This document shows positions 1 to 9,265 of a DNA stretch of 64,000 bases, piece after piece. Position 1 is the first letter of the stretch; every line of letters begins with the position of its first letter. The stretch spans positions 2,159,403 to 2,223,402 of the forward strand of contig NZ_CP051185.1 of NCBI RefSeq assembly GCF_012516315.1. Reading direction: 5' to 3'. The translations under genes and the position numbers were made by a program. Below the pieces are notes generated by a model that saw only the letters and a list, made by a program, of their open reading frames with translations, made no database searches and was not told where the DNA came from. The stretch comes from Limnospira fusiformis SAG 85.79. GTDB lineage: Bacteria > Cyanobacteriota > Cyanobacteriia > Cyanobacteriales > Microcoleaceae.

Positions 1-227
1 TTTGGATGAAAAACTGTAAGATTCCTTTGGATATGATTTTTATGCGTGATGGGGTGGTTCGTTATATTCAGGTTAATGCTCTCCCCTGCGAGGCTGAACC
101 TTGTCCGACCTATGGACCTACTAATGTGATGGTGGACAAGGTGATTGAGTTGCGAGGGGGACTAACTGAGGAATTGGGGCTACAATTGGGCGATCGCATC
201 TCCGTTCGCTTTCTCAAATCTCCATAA
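1..227 (+). CDS. DUF192 family protein, C-terminal part (5' end outside window)
   Basis: The reading frame is open to the left edge, with a Trp codon directly before the first Met, and stops at 227. The visible 74 residues match the C-terminal half of DUF192 proteins: W-MKNCKIPLDMIFM, then a G-V-V-R-Y strand, an ALPCEAEPCPTYGP stretch, and a closing GDRISVRF strand. In many DUF192 proteins a signal peptide precedes this domain, but that part is not in the window. The Met at position 6 is therefore internal and not the start. The biochemical role of the family is not established. Confidence 0.85.
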   Translation, partial: WMKNCKIPLDMIFMRDGVVRYIQVNALPCEAEPCPTYGPTNVMVDKVIELRGGLTEELGLQLGDRISVRFLKSP

Positions 228-299
228 AATAGTCTTTAGCCACTCCTATTGTAAAACTTTGTAAATTATGCTTGCCTAGTCCCAAAATGGTGCTATATT

Positions 300-670
300 A
301 CCAGTATAGGGACACAAAACGAAGTTAATTCTTTGAGTAACCCAGTTTCGGACTTAGAGCCTGTGTCCGCCTGCTTGAGTCCACTTGCAGCGTCTGAACA
401 GTGTGTTCGAGCTATAACTTGTTGGCATCGTCAAAGGGGTAAACTCCCGGCCTGGAGGCTCTCGTAAGTTGAGTTTGTTTGGGATCGGTGCTATAAACGG
501 AGCCTGTATCGGCTTGATTTCTAAGGTGAGTTCCCTGAGTCAGGGTTGTTGCAAGTTTTGTTAACCAAATTTAGATCCTATCATTTTTCTGAGTAACTTA
601 TCCAACGTCTGCTTGAGTCAACTGAGTTTACTCAGTCGGTTTAGAGCCTAGTAGCCTTCTACTAGGCTTT
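300..670 (+). other. Structured intergenic region, candidate non-coding RNA
   Basis: This 575-base gap (228-802) has no convincing ORF but contains much paired structure. GGACACA at 310-316 can pair with TGTGTCC at 362-368. The 11-mer CTGCTTGAGTC occurs at 371-381 and 609-619. GAGCCTGT followed by TC appears near 358 and 500, and GAGTAAC appears near 334 and 592. ACTGAG-TTTA-CTCAGT forms a hairpin at 621-636, followed by a 10-bp hairpin at 645-668. Imperfect repeated modules ending in two hairpins suggest a transcribed structured RNA. It does not match tmRNA, RNase P or SRP RNA signatures that I can recall. It could instead be the leader of the 803 gene. Confidence 0.35.
645..670 (+). terminator. 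Perfect 10-bp hairpin, terminator-like
   Basis: AGCCTAGTAG at 645-654 pairs perfectly with CTACTAGGCT at 659-668 across a CCTT loop and is followed by only a short T stretch. It closes the structured region upstream of the gene at 803. It may be a rho-independent terminator or an attenuator for that gene. Confidence 0.45.
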
Positions 671-802
671 AAGTAGTTTAGGGGTAATGCGATCGCCACA
701 TCTGGGAAAGTTTGACGAAATCAACCGAAAAAGATTAAAATTTAAGCTCTCGTATCTTCAGCCTCATATTGTCAAAACATTAATTGAATTGAGGGAACAA
801 TC

Positions 803-1123
803 ATGCCTAAAGGTTCTTTTGCGACAATGCACGCAGAGACAGGGGAGCCACAGATATCATTTTATTATGAAAGTGGTACAGTTGAAACCTTCAGTCTGCC
901 AATTTCTGCCGCTGAATTAGCCCAAAAATTGCCCCAAATGTTATCACAAAGGTGGGTAACTTTCCATTTGATTGATCAAACCGTTTTGGTCTGTATGGCT
1001 AAGGTGACTAAGGTGGAAGTCAAGCCGCCACTTCCCCAAATTCGAGATCAAGCCAGTTTCGCCAATGCTCAGAGGATAACAGCCTTACAAAGGGGAGCCG
1101 TCGGTAAAATTGGGGTACAGTAG
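803..1123 (+). CDS. Conserved cyanobacterial hypothetical protein
   Basis: This 106-residue protein starts at an ATG preceded by GAGGGAAC. It has no signal peptide or membrane segment. The N-terminal two thirds look like a small beta-rich fold, with GEPQISFYYESG, then two alternating hydrophobic strands (WVTFHLIDQTVLVCM and TKVEVKPPLPQ). I do not recognise the family. It lies 59 bases upstream of the DUF362 gene on the same strand and could be co-transcribed with it. The overlapping ORF from 687 in another frame is a shadow. Confidence 0.6.
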   Translation: MPKGSFATMHAETGEPQISFYYESGTVETFSLPISAAELAQKLPQMLSQRWVTFHLIDQTVLVCMAKVTKVEVKPPLPQIRDQASFANAQRITALQRGAVGKIGVQ

Positions 1124-1181
1124 TAGTCTAAGTTAATTCGCAGGTGCATCTCACATTTTTAAAAAATTGTCATAATTAACC

Positions 1182-2132
1182 ATGCCTTTAGTAAGTTTAA
1201 TTCAAGCAAGTTCCTATGAACCATTAGCCTTACGCCATTCTTTAGAAGCCTTATTGGAACCTTGGGGAGGTGTGAGAAGATGGGTGAAGCCAGGCGATCG
1301 CGTTTTATTAAAGCCGAACTTATTAACAGGTTCTCGTCCGACCAAAGAATGTGTCACCCGTCCCGAATTAGTAGCCGAGGTGGCGAGGTTAGTTAAAGAA
1401 GTAGGTGGTCAGCCATTTTTAGGAGATAGTCCAGCCTTTGGGAGTGCTTTAGGGGTAGCCAAAGCCAACGGTTATTTACCCCTAATTAGGGAGTTAGACT
1501 TACCCGTGGTGGAATTTCACGGTCGCCAGTATTCAACCGCTACCCAAGAGTTTGAACGGTTGCGGTTAAGTCGGGAGGCTATGGAAGCCGACGTTGTGAT
1601 TAACCTCCCCAAGGTGAAATCTCACACCCAGCTAACAATGACTCTGGGGGTGAAAAACCTGTTTGGTTGTGTTCCGGGGAAAATGAAGGCCTGGTGGCAC
1701 ATGGAAGCCGGAAAAGATGCCGATCGCTTTGGTAGAATGTTGGTAGAAACCGCTAGAGCGATCGCCCCAGAATTGACCGTTATTGATGGTATTATCGCCC
1801 ATGAGGGAAATGGTCCGAGTAACGGGGAACCCCGCTTGTTGGGCTTGCTAGGAGCCTCTGAGGACGTTTTTGCACTCGATAGGGCAATGGTAGAAGTGTT
1901 AGGGGTACAATGGGATTTAGTCCCCACCCTAGTGGCCGCGAAAAGTCTAGGGTTGTGTGGGGAATTAGAGGCGATCGCCTTTCCGTTGTTGCACCCGGAT
2001 GATTTACGGGTTGACGATTGGCGACTCCCCGACAAAATGACCCCCATAGATTTTGGCTTACCAAGGGTAATGAAATCGACTTTCCGCCATCTATATATTA
2101 AGCTAATCCGGGAGCGAAGACAAGCCCTATAG
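1182..2132 (+). CDS. DUF362 domain-containing protein
   Basis: This 316-residue protein matches the DUF362 family. It has GDRVLLKPNLLTG near residue 40, GDSPAFGSA near residue 100, a central block with INLPKVKSHTQLTMTLGVKNLFGCVPG near 155, and IDGIIAHEGNGPSNG near 210. The KPN and KxHxxxxxTLGVKNLFG motifs are family hallmarks. Many DUF362 proteins are fused to ferredoxin domains, but this one has no CxxCxxC cluster, so it is the stand-alone form. Its function is unknown; a redox or metal-linked role is usually guessed. The 3' end overlaps the convergent methyltransferase gene by 6 bases. Confidence 0.85.
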   Translation: MPLVSLIQASSYEPLALRHSLEALLEPWGGVRRWVKPGDRVLLKPNLLTGSRPTKECVTRPELVAEVARLVKEVGGQPFLGDSPAFGSALGVAKANGYLPLIRELDLPVVEFHGRQYSTATQEFERLRLSREAMEADVVINLPKVKSHTQLTMTLGVKNLFGCVPGKMKAWWHMEAGKDADRFGRMLVETARAIAPELTVIDGIIAHEGNGPSNGEPRLLGLLGASEDVFALDRAMVEVLGVQWDLVPTLVAAKSLGLCGELEAIAFPLLHPDDLRVDDWRLPDKMTPIDFGLPRVMKSTFRHLYIKLIRERRQAL

Positions 2133-2885
2133 GTTTTGGTTTAGGGGTTTTCTGAGAATAGCTACCGATTGTCCCAAGTTACCTAGGCTTGTTTGCGATC
2201 GGCCATCATCCCAAGTAATTGTTGACAACAAGGGGATATGGGGTTTATCCCCATCATGGATAGCATCAATATTGAGTCCCAGATGTTGAGTCCAGGCACG
2301 AATTGCATCGCGATCTATGAATTGGTCAATATGTTTGTGGGGGTCTGGATTTTTAAGCATTTCCTCGAATACAGACCAGTGTGATGGAATTCTAAACTCC
2401 AGAAAACTGATGATAATACATCCTCCGGGTTTAAGCACTCGATTAGCTTCAGCTAAATATTTATAGCTATCCTCATGTCTTAAATGGGTAAGCACCGAAA
2501 AAAATACCACAAAGTCAGCCACTTGATCTGATGCTGGAATACTCAGACTCTTGACCTTCACAAACTGCCAATCATTCCGATTGCAAATTTTACGTGCATA
2601 GTCCAATAAATCCTGAACTAAATCGATACCTAAGTAGCGAATGTCAGGAATACCCGCCAAAGGACCAGCCAAACGCCCACTTCCACACCCTACATCAATC
2701 ACCATTTGACCTGGTTTGAGTCCCTGTTGTCTAAGTAAACCTAGTTCCAGTTGACCTACAGCTAGAAAGTTTCCGCCAATAGCTTGCTCGTATGCTTTGT
2801 CACTAGCCAAAACATTCTTGAGTTTTTGGAGGTGTTTAGTATATGTGTCACTATATACATTATATTCAGTCATGACTAATTTCAT
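2127..2885 (-). CDS. Class I SAM-dependent methyltransferase
   Basis: This 252-residue protein has a Rossmann-type methyltransferase core. The SAM-binding motif I is VIDVGCGSGRLAGPL near residue 83. Acidic motif II is YLGIDLVQDLLDYA, and the post-I region is DFVVFFSVLTHLRHEDSYKYL. The later block NRVLKPGGCIIISFLEF is typical of the Methyltransf_11/25 group. The substrate cannot be told from sequence. A second Met at residue 5 could also serve as start. It overlaps the end of the DUF362 gene tail to tail. Confidence 0.8.
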   Translation of the reverse strand: MKLVMTEYNVYSDTYTKHLQKLKNVLASDKAYEQAIGGNFLAVGQLELGLLRQQGLKPGQMVIDVGCGSGRLAGPLAGIPDIRYLGIDLVQDLLDYARKICNRNDWQFVKVKSLSIPASDQVADFVVFFSVLTHLRHEDSYKYLAEANRVLKPGGCIIISFLEFRIPSHWSVFEEMLKNPDPHKHIDQFIDRDAIRAWTQHLGLNIDAIHDGDKPHIPLLSTITWDDGRSQTSLGNLGQSVAILRKPLNQNL

Positions 2886-2941
2886 CCTGTGATAATTGAT
2901 GGAAAAATCTGCCTTATATTGTGAATATTCAAGGTGTCAAC

Positions 2942-5410
2942 CTAAGTCAAAATCGATCCTCCCATCATTTTTTGATAGCGTCGGTTCCACTCCGCCGCCA
3001 TAGCCGGCCAACGTTGGAGGGTGTAGTCTTTCTCGATGACTTTTTGTGCGGCTTCTCTGGCTAGTTCCAAAACCTCGCGATCTTCCACCAAACTAGCCAA
3101 AGCGAAGTCAGGTAAACCCGACTGACGAGTTCCCAAAACCTGACCGGGACCCCGTAACTGCATATCCATTTCAGCAATAAAAAAGCCATCCTGGGACTGT
3201 TCCAAAACCTGTAATCTTTGCTTGGCTTCCGGTGAGGAACTCCCCGACATTAACAAACAATAGGACTTGTGAGCGCCACGACCGACCCGACCCCGTAGTT
3301 GGTGCAATTGTGACAAGCCAAACCTTTCCGCATTTTCAATTAACATCACCGTAGCATTAGGAACATCAACCCCAACCTCCACCACAGTTGTCGATACTAG
3401 GATATGAGTTTCTCCATCCCTAAATTTAGCGATCGCCGCTTCTTTTTCCTGGCTACTCATGCGACCATGCAATAAAGCGATCGCCAATTCCGGGAAAATC
3501 TTAGTTTGCAATTTTTGATGTTCTTCAACAGCCGATCGCACATCCAATTTTTCCGACTCTTCCACCAAAGGTAAAACCACATAAACCTGTCGTCCTTGTG
3601 CCACTTCTCGGCTAATCAAATCGTAGGCTTCCTGACGTTTACGACCAGATAACATAGTAGTTTGAATTGGCTGTCTTCCCGGCGGTAATTCATCCAACTG
3701 ACTCACATCGAGATCTCCGTGTAAAGTGAGGGATAATGTGCGGGGAATAGGAGTTGCGGTCATGGTCAAAACATGGGGTGACTCACCTTTTTGTTGTAAC
3801 TTAGCCCGTTGATGCACCCCAAAGCGATGCTGTTCATCAATCACCACCAACCCCAACTTATGAAAATTCACCTGGTCTTGAATTAACGCATGAGTTCCCA
3901 CCAAAACCGGCAATTCTCCCGTTTGTAATTGAGCATGAATTTGGCGACGTTTAGCAGCCTTAGTCGAACCGGTCAACAACTCAACCGGAAGGTGCATTAA
4001 ATTCAACCAACCCACCAATTTTTGATAATGTTGTTCCGCCAAAACCTCCGTCGGAGCCATCAAAGCCGTCTGATATCCTGCTTGAATTGCCGCCAACATT
4101 GCCACCACAGCCACCACAGTTTTACCCGCCCCAACATCTCCTTGAATTAAGCGGTTCATAGGTTCTTCCGAATTGAGATCCGTCAAGATTTCTCCAATCA
4201 CTCGTTTTTGAGCCTTGGTTAATTCAAAAGGCAAGATTTTATAAAACTGTTGGATGAGTTCACCTTGGGGGAGGAGAGCCGCGCTTTTTTCGTTGGTTTT
4301 AGAAACTTGTCGCCGCTGCAATAAGCCGATTTGCAAATAGAAAAATTCATCAAATACTAAGCGTCGTCTAGCCGAGGCTAACCAGTCGCGGTTGGGGGGG
4401 AAGTGAATATTAGTGATAGCATCCGAGATTTCAATTAACTGATATTTTTCCAGCAATTTGGGAGGTAATGATTCCGGGAGTTTATTAGCTGCTGGTAATG
4501 CCGCCAAAACCGCCTTCCTGAGCAAATCCGCCCCAATGCCATCCGACAACGGATAAACCGGTAAAACCCGCCCAATTTTCATGGAAGCCGCACGACTATC
4601 AACCCGGTCTAAGACTTCCAATTCCGGGTTATCTAGGGTAATGCCATATTTATTTTTTTTCACCAACCCAGAAGCCGCGATAATGGCTCCCGGAGGATAG
4701 TTATATTTTTGTTTATGTTGCCAGCCTTTATTGCTATAGCGATTTCCGGCAAAAAAACGACTAATTTTGAGTTGTCCGGTTGCGTCTTTCACCATTAATT
4801 CTAAAATAGTGAGTTGGCGATTTTTGGGGCTACTAAAACAATTACACCGCTTCACCTGTGCGACAATGGTAACAGTTTCCCCAGGTGCTAATTCTTTGAT
4901 GGGGACTTGGCGCGCGTAATCAATATGGTCGCGGGGATAATAATAGAGTAAATCATAAATGGTATAAATTCCCAGCCTGGCTAAAAGGTCGCTATTTCTA
5001 GGCCCGACCAGTTCTTTTAAACCCTGGTCTAATTGGGGAGATTTTGGCGGGGTAACTTCCTGGGTAATGCTGCGACTGCGAGGGGGAGGGGATGGCTCTG
5101 GGGGCTGATTTGGGGCGAGTTTTTTCTGAGCTTCTAACAGACGCTCGGCTTGGAGTAAAAAGTTGCGAGTTTCGGCGATCAAATGCTGTCTATCTTCGGT
5201 GATAAGTTGGGAATATATAGCAAAATCTCCCACCAATTTCCGCCCCAAATCATGAGCTTCTAGGGGGATAATTTCGATGAGTTTATCAATGCTGATTTGT
5301 AAAAATTCATGAAATCTATACTCTTTGCCCTGAATGTTATTAAACCCACGTTCTGCTTCTACAGATAGGGCTTTTTGGAGACGAGACCAATCGGGTTCAT
5401 AGATTGCCAT
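2942..5410 (-). CDS. recG: ATP-dependent DNA helicase RecG
   Basis: At 822 residues this is the usual size for cyanobacterial RecG, which has an N-terminal extension of about 110 residues before the wedge domain. The helicase core carries Walker A LIQGDVGAGKT, the DEQH-type motif II VVIDEQHRFGVHQR, motif III TMTATPIPRTLSLTLHGDLDVS and the motif VI block HQLRGRVGRGAHKSYCLL. The wedge/OB domain lies near residues 160-260, including YYYPRDHIDYA. RecG remodels stalled replication forks and branched DNA by driving fork reversal. The start ATG at 5410 gives a full-length protein. It is a core gene transcribed alone, with a long repeat-rich gap upstream. Confidence 0.97.
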   Translation of the reverse strand: MAIYEPDWSRLQKALSVEAERGFNNIQGKEYRFHEFLQISIDKLIEIIPLEAHDLGRKLVGDFAIYSQLITEDRQHLIAETRNFLLQAERLLEAQKKLAPNQPPEPSPPPRSRSITQEVTPPKSPQLDQGLKELVGPRNSDLLARLGIYTIYDLLYYYPRDHIDYARQVPIKELAPGETVTIVAQVKRCNCFSSPKNRQLTILELMVKDATGQLKISRFFAGNRYSNKGWQHKQKYNYPPGAIIAASGLVKKNKYGITLDNPELEVLDRVDSRAASMKIGRVLPVYPLSDGIGADLLRKAVLAALPAANKLPESLPPKLLEKYQLIEISDAITNIHFPPNRDWLASARRRLVFDEFFYLQIGLLQRRQVSKTNEKSAALLPQGELIQQFYKILPFELTKAQKRVIGEILTDLNSEEPMNRLIQGDVGAGKTVVAVVAMLAAIQAGYQTALMAPTEVLAEQHYQKLVGWLNLMHLPVELLTGSTKAAKRRQIHAQLQTGELPVLVGTHALIQDQVNFHKLGLVVIDEQHRFGVHQRAKLQQKGESPHVLTMTATPIPRTLSLTLHGDLDVSQLDELPPGRQPIQTTMLSGRKRQEAYDLISREVAQGRQVYVVLPLVEESEKLDVRSAVEEHQKLQTKIFPELAIALLHGRMSSQEKEAAIAKFRDGETHILVSTTVVEVGVDVPNATVMLIENAERFGLSQLHQLRGRVGRGAHKSYCLLMSGSSSPEAKQRLQVLEQSQDGFFIAEMDMQLRGPGQVLGTRQSGLPDFALASLVEDREVLELAREAAQKVIEKDYTLQRWPAMAAEWNRRYQKMMGGSILT

Positions 5411-5599
5411 AGGTGATGAATTTTAACTGATTTGGATTGCCAACTTGGTTGATATTATAAGGGTTTATTGGTGCATTAATCAAGCTCAAATACTTGACAA
5501 ATTCAGAAATTGCAGATATCATGAAACCATGGGCTATGGTGGCTATTTATGACCATAGTAGATGACTATTTAATCAATATAGCATATTTGCGCTAGGTC

Positions 5600-5765
5600 T
5601 GATAAACCCTTCCCAGAAAGGGGGTTTATATGACTATCTCTGGTGAGGTCGGACAAACTCTGCCAGAAACCAGGTTTGTTTCCCCCCAACTCCCAGAAAC
5701 CGGGTTTGTTTCCCCCCAACCTCCCAGAAACCGGGTTTCTATGACTATCTCTGGTGAAGTCCGAT
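5600..5765. repeat. Palindromic CCAGAAACCGGGTTT repeats inside a duplicated frame
   Basis: The gap 5411-5935 has no gene. Four copies of a short palindrome of the type AGAAACC/GGTTTCT lie near 5612, 5662, 5693 and 5724, two of them joined by TTTCCCCCCAAC spacers. They sit between two copies of a 21-base sequence beginning ATGACTATCTCTGGTGA, at 5630-5650 and 5741-5761. The wider gap also repeats TACTTGACAAA followed by CAGAAAT near 5491 and 5813. These resemble the interspersed palindromes common in cyanobacterial intergenic DNA. Confidence 0.7.
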
Positions 5766-5935
5766 CAACTAGGGTTTTTCTGAGGGTGAATTAGTGGATT
5801 AATTTAGATTAACTACTTGACAAACCCAGAAATCTGAGATATTATGGTGGTGATGGGTTATGATAGCCCATCTTGACTCTAGCCTAGCTAGGTAGGTCAA
5901 GGTAGGCAATCAAAGGCGATCGCATTTACTGCTCC

Positions 5936-6817
5936 CTACTCATCGAACCAACTAGAACGCCAAGCCGCCTCAGCCTGTAGGACAGCCCTTTCCCGCAATT
6001 TCTTCTGATAGTTGCGTCCCAACTGGTTGAGGCGTTTAGCCACCTGGCGGATTTTTTGTCGTCCAGCCATCACCCTAGGGTCAGAAAACTCGATTTCCGA
6101 TATCCGCAGATGAACGGTAATCAGTTGAGTGACGCGGGAGGTCTGTTCCTCATTTTCATCTTCCGTCTCCACCATGAGAGTCAACAAATTGGGGGTATTA
6201 CCCGCCGTAGCTTCCAGGGGAGGTTCAGTTTTAGAAGCGGCTTCGATGAGGGCTACAGGCAACTCCTGGGGCATTATAGCATATTCCTGCAACAGCAAGT
6301 TAATCTCATGGGAGAGGCGATGCAGAATTTTAGTAGTGGCTTCGTCAATGTTTTCTTGCCAACGCAGAAGATGGTAGGGCGTAATTAGTAGGGGTTTGGG
6401 ACTAGATGGAGAAACGGATTTAAGAGGAGAAATTGAGGGGCGAAAATCTTGATTTTCTTGGCTTTCCGTCTCTGGGGATGGTTCTGAATCCTCGGATTTT
6501 TGGGGGTCATTCTCATCTGGTTTTTGCTGAGAAATCGGCGCACGGACTAGATTAAATAACCGATTTTGCGATCGCGAAACCTGATGGCGAATTTGTGATT
6601 GTAGTTCTTGCCGTCGCGAGAAAGACAGCTTTAAAAAGGCTTCTGGATAACCCTGAGTGCATAAATGATAAGTAGCCAGGATGAGTTGCTGTCGCAAGCC
6701 CTCACCCAAAACCTGTAGATAATCACTATAACATTGATGTAATTCTTGGGCAATATCAGCGATCGCATCTTCGAGGGCTGCGATCTCCTGTTCAATTTGT
6801 TTAACAGATCCGGCCAT
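5936..6817 (-). CDS. Conserved hypothetical protein with coiled-coil ends
   Basis: This 293-residue protein begins with a strongly helical stretch (VKQIEQEIAALEDAIADIAQ) likely to be a coiled coil. A conserved block follows with a histidine and cysteine (ATYHLCTQGYPEAFLKLSFS). The middle, near residues 100-145, is a low-complexity acidic and serine-rich linker. The C-terminal third has another helical region ending in basic residues (KIRQVAKRLNQLGRNYQKKLRER). There is no signal peptide or membrane segment. I do not recognise a function. It lies 100 bases downstream of tsf on the same strand, but a strong terminator separates them. Confidence 0.65.
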   Translation of the reverse strand: MAGSVKQIEQEIAALEDAIADIAQELHQCYSDYLQVLGEGLRQQLILATYHLCTQGYPEAFLKLSFSRRQELQSQIRHQVSRSQNRLFNLVRAPISQQKPDENDPQKSEDSEPSPETESQENQDFRPSISPLKSVSPSSPKPLLITPYHLLRWQENIDEATTKILHRLSHEINLLLQEYAIMPQELPVALIEAASKTEPPLEATAGNTPNLLTLMVETEDENEEQTSRVTQLITVHLRISEIEFSDPRVMAGRQKIRQVAKRLNQLGRNYQKKLRERAVLQAEAAWRSSWFDE

Positions 6818-6851
6818 AGTTATAATAGGGGGAACATTAGAGCAACACTAA

Positions 6852-6896
6852 ACAAAAAACCCCGATCCATTCTGATTATGCCATCAGATCGGGGTT
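6852..6896 (-). terminator. Rho-independent terminator of the rpsB-tsf operon
   Basis: On the minus strand AACCCCGATC (6896-6887) pairs with GATCGGGGTT (6867-6858) and is followed by six T residues. It lies 37 bases beyond the tsf stop codon. Confidence 0.85.
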
Positions 6897-6932
6897 AATT
6901 TCACCAAAACTTAGAAATTGAGAGTCGATAGG

Positions 6933-7595
6933 TTATGCCTTCCCACCAGTTTGGGCAGCCACTTCATCAGCAAAATTAGTCTCTTCTTTTTCCAGACCTT
7001 CACCCAAGACAAATCTGGCAAACCGACGGACCTTAATATTTTCGCCCAAAGTAGAGATAGTCTGCTTAATGAGTTCCTCAACCGAAATATTCTGGTCACG
7101 GATATAGGGTTGGTCTACCAGAGACAACTCTTTGAGTCGTTTATCAATACGACCCTGGACAATTTTCTCTTTAATGTTGTCAGGCTTGTTACCGAGATCA
7201 TCACGTTTCATCTCGATTTCCTTTTCCTTAGCCACCATAGCAGCGGGGATATCATCCACCGAGACATATTCAACATTAGGACAAGCCGCAATTTGCATGG
7301 CGATATTACGCACCAACTCTTGGAACTCTTCCCGACGAGCGACAAAATCGGTTTCGCAGTTAACCTCCACCAGAACACCAACCCGACCCCCGGTGTGAAT
7401 GTAGCTACCGACTATCCCTTCAGTCGCCGCACGCCCAGATTTTTTGTCAGCGGAAGCGATACCCTTTTGTCGCAGCCATTCGGCGGCTTTAGTCATATCG
7501 CCATCATTTTCCTTGAGGGCTTTTTTGCAGTCCATCATACCCGCGCCAGTTTTATCGCGCAGTTCCTTAACCATCTTTGCAGAGATTTCAGCCAT
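6933..7595 (-). CDS. tsf: Elongation factor Ts
   Basis: This 220-residue protein opens with the EF-Ts UBA-like domain, including [19 protein letters not shown] (residues 9-27). It then has the EF-Tu-binding [10 protein letters not shown] motif near residue 82. The length fits the short single-core form found in cyanobacteria and chloroplasts. EF-Ts is the guanine nucleotide exchange factor for EF-Tu in translation elongation. It follows rpsB by 150 bases in the classical rpsB-tsf order and has a terminator behind it. Confidence 0.97.
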   Translation of the reverse strand: MAEISAKMVKELRDKTGAGMMDCKKALKENDGDMTKAAEWLRQKGIASADKKSGRAATEGIVGSYIHTGGRVGVLVEVNCETDFVARREEFQELVRNIAMQIAACPNVEYVSVDDIPAAMVAKEKEIEMKRDDLGNKPDNIKEKIVQGRIDKRLKELSLVDQPYIRDQNISVEELIKQTISTLGENIKVRRFARFVLGEGLEKEETNFADEVAAQTGGKA

Positions 7596-7745
7596 GTTTA
7601 ATCCTTTAATTGCTTAGTTAAATTGCCAGTAACCAACACTTGTTAGGAAAGTTTAACAAATGTTTCACCAAATACCGAAACCTGGCTCGGTAGAAGTCTG
7701 GGAAGCCATAGCGCCCCCCAGACCCTCGACTATAGTTGTATTAAC

Positions 7746-8546
7746 CTAATCATCAGAGTCATCATCAGAGTCATCATCAGACTCATAATCATCACCAAAT
7801 TCCTCGTCATCGTAATCGGTATCCGCGTCGTCGTAATCATCATCATCAGCGCCAACAGCAGATACCCCGTGACGGCCTTCATAAATACCATCAGCCAATT
7901 TACCAACAATCAGCTTAATGGCACGAATAGCATCATCATTAGCGGGAATATGGATATCAGCCAGGTCAGGATCACAGTTAGTATCTAACAGAGCAATAAT
8001 GGGAATCCCCAATTTCCGGCATTCCATGACGGCATTATATTCCCGGCGTTGGTCTACCATAATCACGGCATCGGGGACTCGGCGCATTCCTTTCAGACCG
8101 CCCAAATATTTCTGTAGCTTACCCATTTCGCGACGCAAAACCGCCGCCTCTTTTTTGGGGAGATAGTCTAACTGACCGCTATTTTCTCGCGCTTCCAAGT
8201 CTTTGAGACGGTCTACGCGAGTTTTAATTGTCACCCAGTTGGTCAGCATACCCCCCAACCATCGTTGGTTGACATAATAACCACCACAGCGAGCAGCTTC
8301 CTGGGCGATAATACCAGCAGCCTGTCGTTTAGTTCCCACAAACAGGAATTTTTTGCCTTGTTCAGAAGCGCTTCTGACATAATCATAGGCATCATCCATC
8401 AATTGAGCGGTTTGTACCAGGTCAATGATGTGAACGCCGTTGCGTTCTGTGAAAATGTAGGGAGCCATTCTAGGGTTCCAGCGTCGGGTCTGATGCCCAA
8501 AGTGAACCCCAGACTCTAGCATATCTGCGAGACTGATAACTGGCAT
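7746..8546 (-). CDS. rpsB: 30S ribosomal protein S2
   Basis: The start is the ATG at 8546, preceded by AAGGAGAA on the minus strand; an upstream in-frame extension to 8696 has no family similarity and is rejected. The 266-residue product begins [20 protein letters not shown] and contains [20 protein letters not shown] and [10 protein letters not shown], all S2 hallmarks. The last 35 or so residues form an extreme Asp/Ser/Tyr tail (repeated [11 protein letters not shown]), longer than the usual S2 end. S2 joins the small subunit late and contacts S1. It heads the rpsB-tsf operon. Confidence 0.97.
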   Translation of the reverse strand: MPVISLADMLESGVHFGHQTRRWNPRMAPYIFTERNGVHIIDLVQTAQLMDDAYDYVRSASEQGKKFLFVGTKRQAAGIIAQEAARCGGYYVNQRWLGGMLTNWVTIKTRVDRLKDLEARENSGQLDYLPKKEAAVLRREMGKLQKYLGGLKGMRRVPDAVIMVDQRREYNAVMECRKLGIPIIALLDTNCDPDLADIHIPANDDAIRAIKLIVGKLADGIYEGRHGVSAVGADDDDYDDADTDYDDEEFGDDYESDDDSDDDSDD

Positions 8547-8786
8547 GATTAATTTTTCTCCTTTTCGGGTTAATCCTCCACCCAAGCGCCGATCTGTAGG
8601 GAGATTCCCCACAGACACCCGAACTCTTGGATGTGCGAGTTGAGACAACTTGACGATTATAGCAAATACTGCACCACTGGCGATCGCCTCTGTCACAGAA
8701 ATAGAGATTTTTTCAGGAGAGGGGATAGATTAACAGCGATCGCATTGTGTGCTTTAATAGACAAAAATCATTGGAACTTTGAAAAT

Positions 8787-8897
8787 ATGGCTAAAAAATC
8801 TGGTGGATTTCCCTATCCCTTCCGTACTTTCTGGGCGATCGTCCTGTTAGGAATTAACATGGTGGTGGCTGGCTACTACTTCCATATCATTCAGTAG
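8787..8897 (+). CDS. psaX: Photosystem I subunit PsaX-like small membrane protein
   Basis: This ORF encodes 36 residues, starting at the ATG at 8787. The sequence has a short polar N-terminus (AKKSGG), then PYPFRTFWAIVLLGINMVVA and GYYFHIIQ. From memory this resembles thermophilic cyanobacterial PsaX, with the shared pattern Y-x-FRTFWA, LLL-IN, VAxYYF and a closing hydrophobic residue. PsaX is a single-helix peripheral subunit of photosystem I, and the Asn in the helix is a chlorophyll ligand in the known structure as I recall it. A longer in-frame ORF from 8631 lacks similarity upstream. An alignment to PsaX would settle the call. Confidence 0.7.
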   Translation: MAKKSGGFPYPFRTFWAIVLLGINMVVAGYYFHIIQ

Positions 8898-9265
8898 TCT
8901 TGGCTGATTGCCCTTAATAAAGTCTATGCTGCCGATCCATTAAGTGGGGTTCTCCCCTACCAATGGCGGCAGCATTTTGATGCTTTAACAATAGGTGCTT
9001 ATAAGTTATGATACTTATAGGTTGCTGGGTTCTGCTTTTGAAAGATACTACGATAGATGAGCTATTGAGATTTGATAGCTCGAATAGGTTGATGGTTACT
9101 ATCATCGGAGATTTGACTGAGGTTGGCAGTGATAAAAGTCCGGCTACTCTGTGAATTTGCAAAGGCGATCGCATGATAGCCATAACAACCTAAATGCGAT
9201 CGTTACTCTGGGTTAGTTGTGATTGTGATCACATCGGCTCAGTCCCTATGTGGTGGGGGTTTGGT
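8898..9265. other. Intergenic stretch without recognisable gene
   Basis: I see no supported gene here. It holds a near-palindrome around 8930-8970 (TGCTGCCGAT with ATGGCGGCAGCA), one GCGATCGC at about 9166, and then the run-in to the 28-nt array. A minus-strand ORF of 89 codons (9183-8914) has no protein-like character and is discounted. Confidence 0.5.

Noticed and set aside
687-920. 77-codon plus-strand ORF
   Set aside because: It overlaps the better ORF at 803 in another frame.
8547-8696. N-terminal extension of rpsB
   Set aside because: No similarity to S2; a strong ribosome site precedes the ATG at 8546.
8914-9183. 89-codon minus-strand ORF
   Set aside because: No ribosome site or recognisable domain; probably chance.
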